From positions 1,428,501-1,492,500 of the forward strand of contig JAILWY010000027.1 in the NCBI GenBank assembly GCA_022113835.1: a stretch of 64,000 bases of DNA, in the 5' to 3' direction. This DNA comes from Atopsyche davidsoni. Taxonomy: Eukaryota; Arthropoda; Insecta; Trichoptera; Hydrobiosidae. The position numbers were made by a program, and so were the translations under genes. Below, one piece after another: positions 59,973 through 64,000 of the stretch; positions within the stretch are counted from its first letter, which is position 1; every line of letters starts with the position of its first letter. Under the pieces are notes generated by a model. It was given only the letters and a program-made list of their open reading frames with translations. It was not told the DNA's origin and made no database searches.

Positions 59973-61700
59973 AAGCAATTATTCATCTTATTATGTTCAA
60001 ACACCATTGCATCGTTCATCGAATGCGCGTCATTCTATGACGGGATACATTTCTAGTAATACAAGAATACGCAAAAATCTCCATGATTGAGGTTTTCTGG
60101 GATTTCCTTGTACACAACAAGAAAAGGAAAATGCCAAAGACATAATAAAATAAATACATCCAACTGTTTGCCCACAGATTTTTCCCTAGCAGGTTTTTTA
60201 CCTATCAGTTTAGAACATTTAAAAAATTATTTTTCAAAATATAACACCAATTTTTATTAGTCAACATTGTAATAACACAAGAACAAATAATCATTTTTAG
60301 TTGTTAATTAGTTAGTAAAACGGTTTATTGGGTATTTTTTATTAGTAAATAATAATAAACGTATACAATTCATTGATAGTATAAACGTAAATATGTGATC
60401 TTTTAAAATATTTAAAAGACTCGATATTTGTGTATCTAACATCAAATTTTACGAACTTCGTCTGAACGGTTTACGCCAAAAGATCTTTTATGGCTGCGCT
60501 CAGAGAGTATTTCAATTCATCGGTTTATTTTCTTCCAGAAATGCTAATAAAATTGTATTTGCAACTTTTCTAAATAAAAGATAAAAGAAAAGAAAACATC
60601 AAATAAGAGCTTCCACAATTTTCTGTCCATCAAAGAATTCTGCCTGAATGTTTTTTTATTATTTCTTTTTGTTGTCTTTCATAATGCAGCCATTGAGAAA
60701 ACATATATAAGCGAAGTTTTTACTTTTTAAAAAAATCTTATGTTGATAATTTTTAATACGTTATTTTTACATTTTACCTTAATTTTCATGGCTTAGGTTT
60801 ATTATTATCGATGGCAATTCATCTAATAACAGGGATTGTATTTTTTTTAGTATGGCAGCTTTTCTATAAGGATGAGCAATTTTTATTAAAATATCGAAAT
60901 CAGTTATAAATAATATTTTCTCCTCCTAAGAATTGCTCCAACTTGCAAAAGGTGCATATAAATAAAAACTAACGATAAAATTAAATGAATATATTATTGA
61001 ACTATGTGATTTGTATATTGAACTATAAAAATATTTGAATCGACATAATAAATATTACATCGATTCGATTTTTTTCGAAATACTCGGTTCTTTAAAAGCC
61101 GATTGAAATTTACATCCCTATTAGAATCTTCATTTGTTTTGAAATTTGACAGTTTGTGTCCTTGTCAAAAGTTCGTTTGTTTTTGTATGTTGTCATTTGA
61201 GGTGTGTTGTAAGAATTAAACGTGCATTAGTAAATTCAAAATATAAAATTATTAATTGCGTTTGTGGTTTTGTACGAGAATGTTTCGCAGAGTTAGCAGA
61301 AAACGTAGGAGGGTGAAATGTTACTATGATCTACGGCTAAAGTTTTGTAATTTGTTTAAAAGTAAGTGCGTCCCGCTTTTCAACGAAGTTTTCGTGCCGC
61401 ATTGTCCGGTTTTTCGTTTGCTAGGTCTGATAACAGACCATGTTAAAAAAATTTAATTTTGCATGGAAAAAAAAAAATTCTAAAATATAATTTAAAATAT
61501 TTTTTTGTAAAATAAATCTACTTTGAGAAGAAAATCCATTGTAAAATTAATAGCAGAGTATAAATTAGGTTGACGTGTGAGAGTTTATATATTATAAATT
61601 TTTTAAATTCTTGTTTGATCTTGTAGCAAATATGTTGGCTCCCCATTTCAATGTTGATATGACAAAGTTTCCAATATTTTTAAAATTGTTTTGACCATTT
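59973..61700. other. Non-coding upstream of the LRR gene
   Basis: AT-rich. A 66-codon frame at 61256-61456 (with MFRRVSRKRRRVKCYYD) has no recognisable family. Upstream untranslated exons of the LRR gene may lie here but could not be placed. Confidence 0.45.
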
Positions 61701-61715
61701 TGTTTTCAGAGTCTG

Positions 61716-63835
61716 ATGGCTGTGATAAAGTTTGGGTATGCCCTAGTGATAGTCACCTTACTGCTGATGCTGTGGGCATCTTTATGCAGAGCGAGAGAGG
61801 TTCGTATTTTAATTTAAGTCATTACTTTATCTTGATACATCTTTTTTTGGGTGGGATTCGAACCCACATCCACTATGTATCATCTGCTGCCTTAGCCTTT
61901 TCAACCATAACAACTTTATCATAAAGCATAAATTTTTATTGTTATAAGAGAGTGTGTAACCTATTACTAGATACTAGATAAATATTTAATTACTTGCAAA
62001 CCTTCGGACTTTATTAAAGTTTGAAAATGTGTGTTGTTAAGAACTATTAATATTATTTAAGTGTGCTTAATAAACGAAGATGTTTGTAATCAATTTCCAA
62101 TGGTTATTAAATATTTAACAATTCTTTGATTTTTGTTCAAACAGGTTTAATTTAATAATACCGGTAATTAACTGAATTTGTCATAGAGTTCACTTTAACT
62201 GTTAATTTGAATGTAATGTTTCAACTTCGTTAGTGAAACAACATGAGACGTTTTACGTTACTCGTAGCCAGCATAGGTGATCATTTGTAGACTGTGTCAT
62301 TGGAGGAATTTAATTAGGCTTGATTGGTTGAGTCAGACACTCTCCTCTGCAATTGTCTAGTATTCAAATTTTACTCAGTTCACCTGGAACATTCGTCTTG
62401 TTTTCCTGTAATCAGCGACAGCATGTTCAGTTGAACTCTACATCTAAAAATAGGACGCTGTAGATTTTTCGCAAGATTTTATAAAGGCCAGATTTCAGAT
62501 TTATTGCATTAAAAATTTCCATTTTTTGTATGATATTAGGAATTCATAATGTGTGCCATGATGACCACACATTAAAGTACACTTCTTCAGGACTCGTGTT
62601 ATAAATTATAAATGAAAGTTGTAGATGGTTAGTAGATTAGTTGCTAAATGGTGATTTACCAGTGCATGTGTTTATACATCATTGACATTTAATTCTTGAG
62701 TGAATTTTTGTTGGCTCTAAAATATTTTGATTGCTATTGAATAATAAATTTATGATTTCAGTTCCATGTTGAGTCCAACACTAAGGACCCACCATGCGGC
62801 TTCAACCCATTGTGCACGTGTTCCAAGGCCATTCCCGACCTTGGGAATGTGCGCTGTCATATGGTGCCTCTCTTCAGGCTTCCTCAGCCTCTCAACAACT
62901 CCAAAGTCTACACCCTACGCCTCGAGGGCAATGGCCTACGAGACATAGAACCCTACTTCTTCCAGGCAACTGGTAACTTTGCCAATCCTTAATCTTTGCA
63001 GAAGTTTATGTGGGAAAATATTATTGCTTATTCTGTCAAGTTATCGCATGCATTTCTTTCAGGTCTCTACAGATTGGCCATCAACAAGAACCCGTTGGGT
63101 GAGATCCCCGAAGAAGCATTCTCGGGGCTGGAGCGGTCTCTGTGGGAGTTAGAGCTTCATGAAGATGAGCTCATCGCCGTCCCTAGTAGAGCTCTGCGAT
63201 ACTTGCAAAAATTGAGGCTACTCGACTTGAAAGGTAATTGAAGATTGATTTTTTTCTCTGTTGCAAGTATATATTATATATAAAATGATAATCATTTATG
63301 TAATGTCTGATTCTATATTTCAGGAAATCAGATTTCATCTCTTGCTGCGGAGAGTTGGAAGGGTCTAGAAAACTCCCTACAGGTGCTGATCTTGGCGGAC
63401 AATTCTATCATCATTCTTCCATCGGATGCGTTCACGTCCCTGCCTCATTTGGATGTGCTGGACTTGCGAGGCAATCATATATCGGTGATAGACTCCACCG
63501 TGTTCCGGGACGGCATGATGTCTTTGACGAAAGTAAGTTCTTACTACATATTGATATATACTCTATGTAGATACTTACAATTCTGAAGTCGCATAATAAT
63601 TAACAAAAAATAATTATTTTAAAAATATATTTTTACTTTCTCAAATAAAATTAAATAAAATACGAGTGATATTTTTCTAGCTCTTATTGGGAGATAACCA
63701 GCTGTCGCTCATTCCATATGAAGAGATCTCCCCACTGAAGCAGCTGAAGCACTTAGACCTCTCCCAAAATAGGATCAACCAGGTCCCTTCCAATGCTAGA
63801 TATCCTGGGATTCACATGTCGCTTGATATGCTCAG
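61716..63835 (+). CDS. atk: Secreted leucine-rich-repeat protein, artichoke-like (5' part)
   Basis: Five coding exons are visible: 61716-61799, 62762-62972, 63063-63233, 63324-63532 and 63681-63835, all GT-AG and in phase. The gene runs off the right edge. Exon 1 encodes a signal peptide (MAVIKFGYALVIVTLLLMLW, then ASLCRA). Exon 2 has a cysteine-rich LRR cap (PPCGFNPLCTCSKAIPDLG, then C at the end of the cap). Leucine-rich repeats of about 24 residues follow, with LRLEGNGL, LERSLWELELHEDEL, LRLLDLKGNQI, LQVLILADNSI, LDVLDLRGNHI, LLLGDNQL and LKHLDLSQNRI. The cap and the GLYRLAI / FSGLERSLWEL blocks closely resemble Drosophila artichoke, a secreted LRR protein needed in ciliated sensory organs. 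Other insect LRR proteins remain possible. An acceptor just before the start (exon from 61710) implies an upstream untranslated exon. Confidence 0.75.
61848..61922 (-). repeat. tRNA-like SINE head in intron 1 of the LRR gene
   Basis: The minus strand carries A-box TGGTTGAAAAGG and B-box GGTTCGAATCC, with a perfect T stem GTGGG/CCCAC. The 19-nt segment GGATGTGGGTTCGAATCCC is identical to the tRNA-like core at 12632-12704. The acceptor stem does not pair, so this is a SINE-type or decayed tRNA sequence, not a tRNA gene. Confidence 0.55.
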
Positions 63836-64000
63836 GTATTTTAAAGATTTATACTTGGCGTAAAATATGAATTGGTGTTGGCGTAAAATATCAACAAATA
63901 TGAATTGGTTCTTGTGTATTGAATATGGAGGGTTACAAATTAAACTAGTCTATCGTGGATATGCATTGATTATCAGTAAATTATTCTAATGTTATTCCCT

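Noticed and set aside
1..64000. CRISPR arrays, bacterial operons, riboswitches or replication origins
   Set aside because: Introns, U2 snRNA and animal transposons show this is eukaryotic nuclear DNA, and no spaced short-repeat array is present.

Overview
This is AT-rich animal nuclear DNA from an insect. Genes are split by GT-AG introns, there are many relic transposons (mariner/Tc1, piggyBac, hAT, Helitron, non-LTR), and the one housekeeping RNA gene is a spliceosomal U2 snRNA. The order of insect cannot be fixed from the sequence. Most short open frames are chance frames in non-coding DNA.

Three protein genes could be rebuilt exon by exon with consistent splice phases. (1) 18970-23765, plus strand: the kinetochore protein Zwilch, about 15 coding exons and about 736 codons. 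(2) 25240-30963, minus strand: seipin, the ER lipid-droplet scaffold, 5 coding exons and about 317 codons, tail-to-tail with Zwilch. (3) 61716 to the right edge, plus strand: the first five coding exons of a secreted leucine-rich-repeat protein most like Drosophila artichoke; the rest lies outside. A U2 snRNA gene lies on the minus strand at 32129-32315.

Layout. 1-18.4 kb has no convincing protein gene. It holds a tandem duplication (3.65-4.06 kb), Penelope-like terminal hairpins, a two-unit tandem repeat carrying hammerhead-like motifs (10.66-11.13 kb), two copies of a foldback element of which one has a nearly complete tRNA cloverleaf at its core (11.15 and 12.5 kb), a GC-rich island with a TATA-type promoter on the minus strand (11.4-11.7 kb) and a roughly 300-bp satellite (11.8-13.4 kb). 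18.9-31 kb is the gene-dense part; seipin intron 1 contains two back-to-back piggyBac relics. 32-45 kb holds U2 and a transposon graveyard: hAT, a three-copy repeat family, a recently inserted 5'-truncated non-LTR element with a perfect 15-bp target duplication, two internally deleted mariners and a Tc1-like relic. 45-48 kb has several isolated GC-rich islands with exon-like ends, perhaps the 5' end of an unseen gene. 48-61.7 kb is again non-coding, with hAT elements, a tRNA-derived SINE, a complex foldback and a Helitron fragment, and leads into the LRR gene.

The genes are not functionally linked: chromosome segregation, lipid storage, splicing and cell adhesion merely share the neighbourhood. 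The least ordinary signals are the tandem hammerhead-like repeat, the tRNA-core foldback element, and a dispersed hairpin whose stem shows compensatory changes between three copies.
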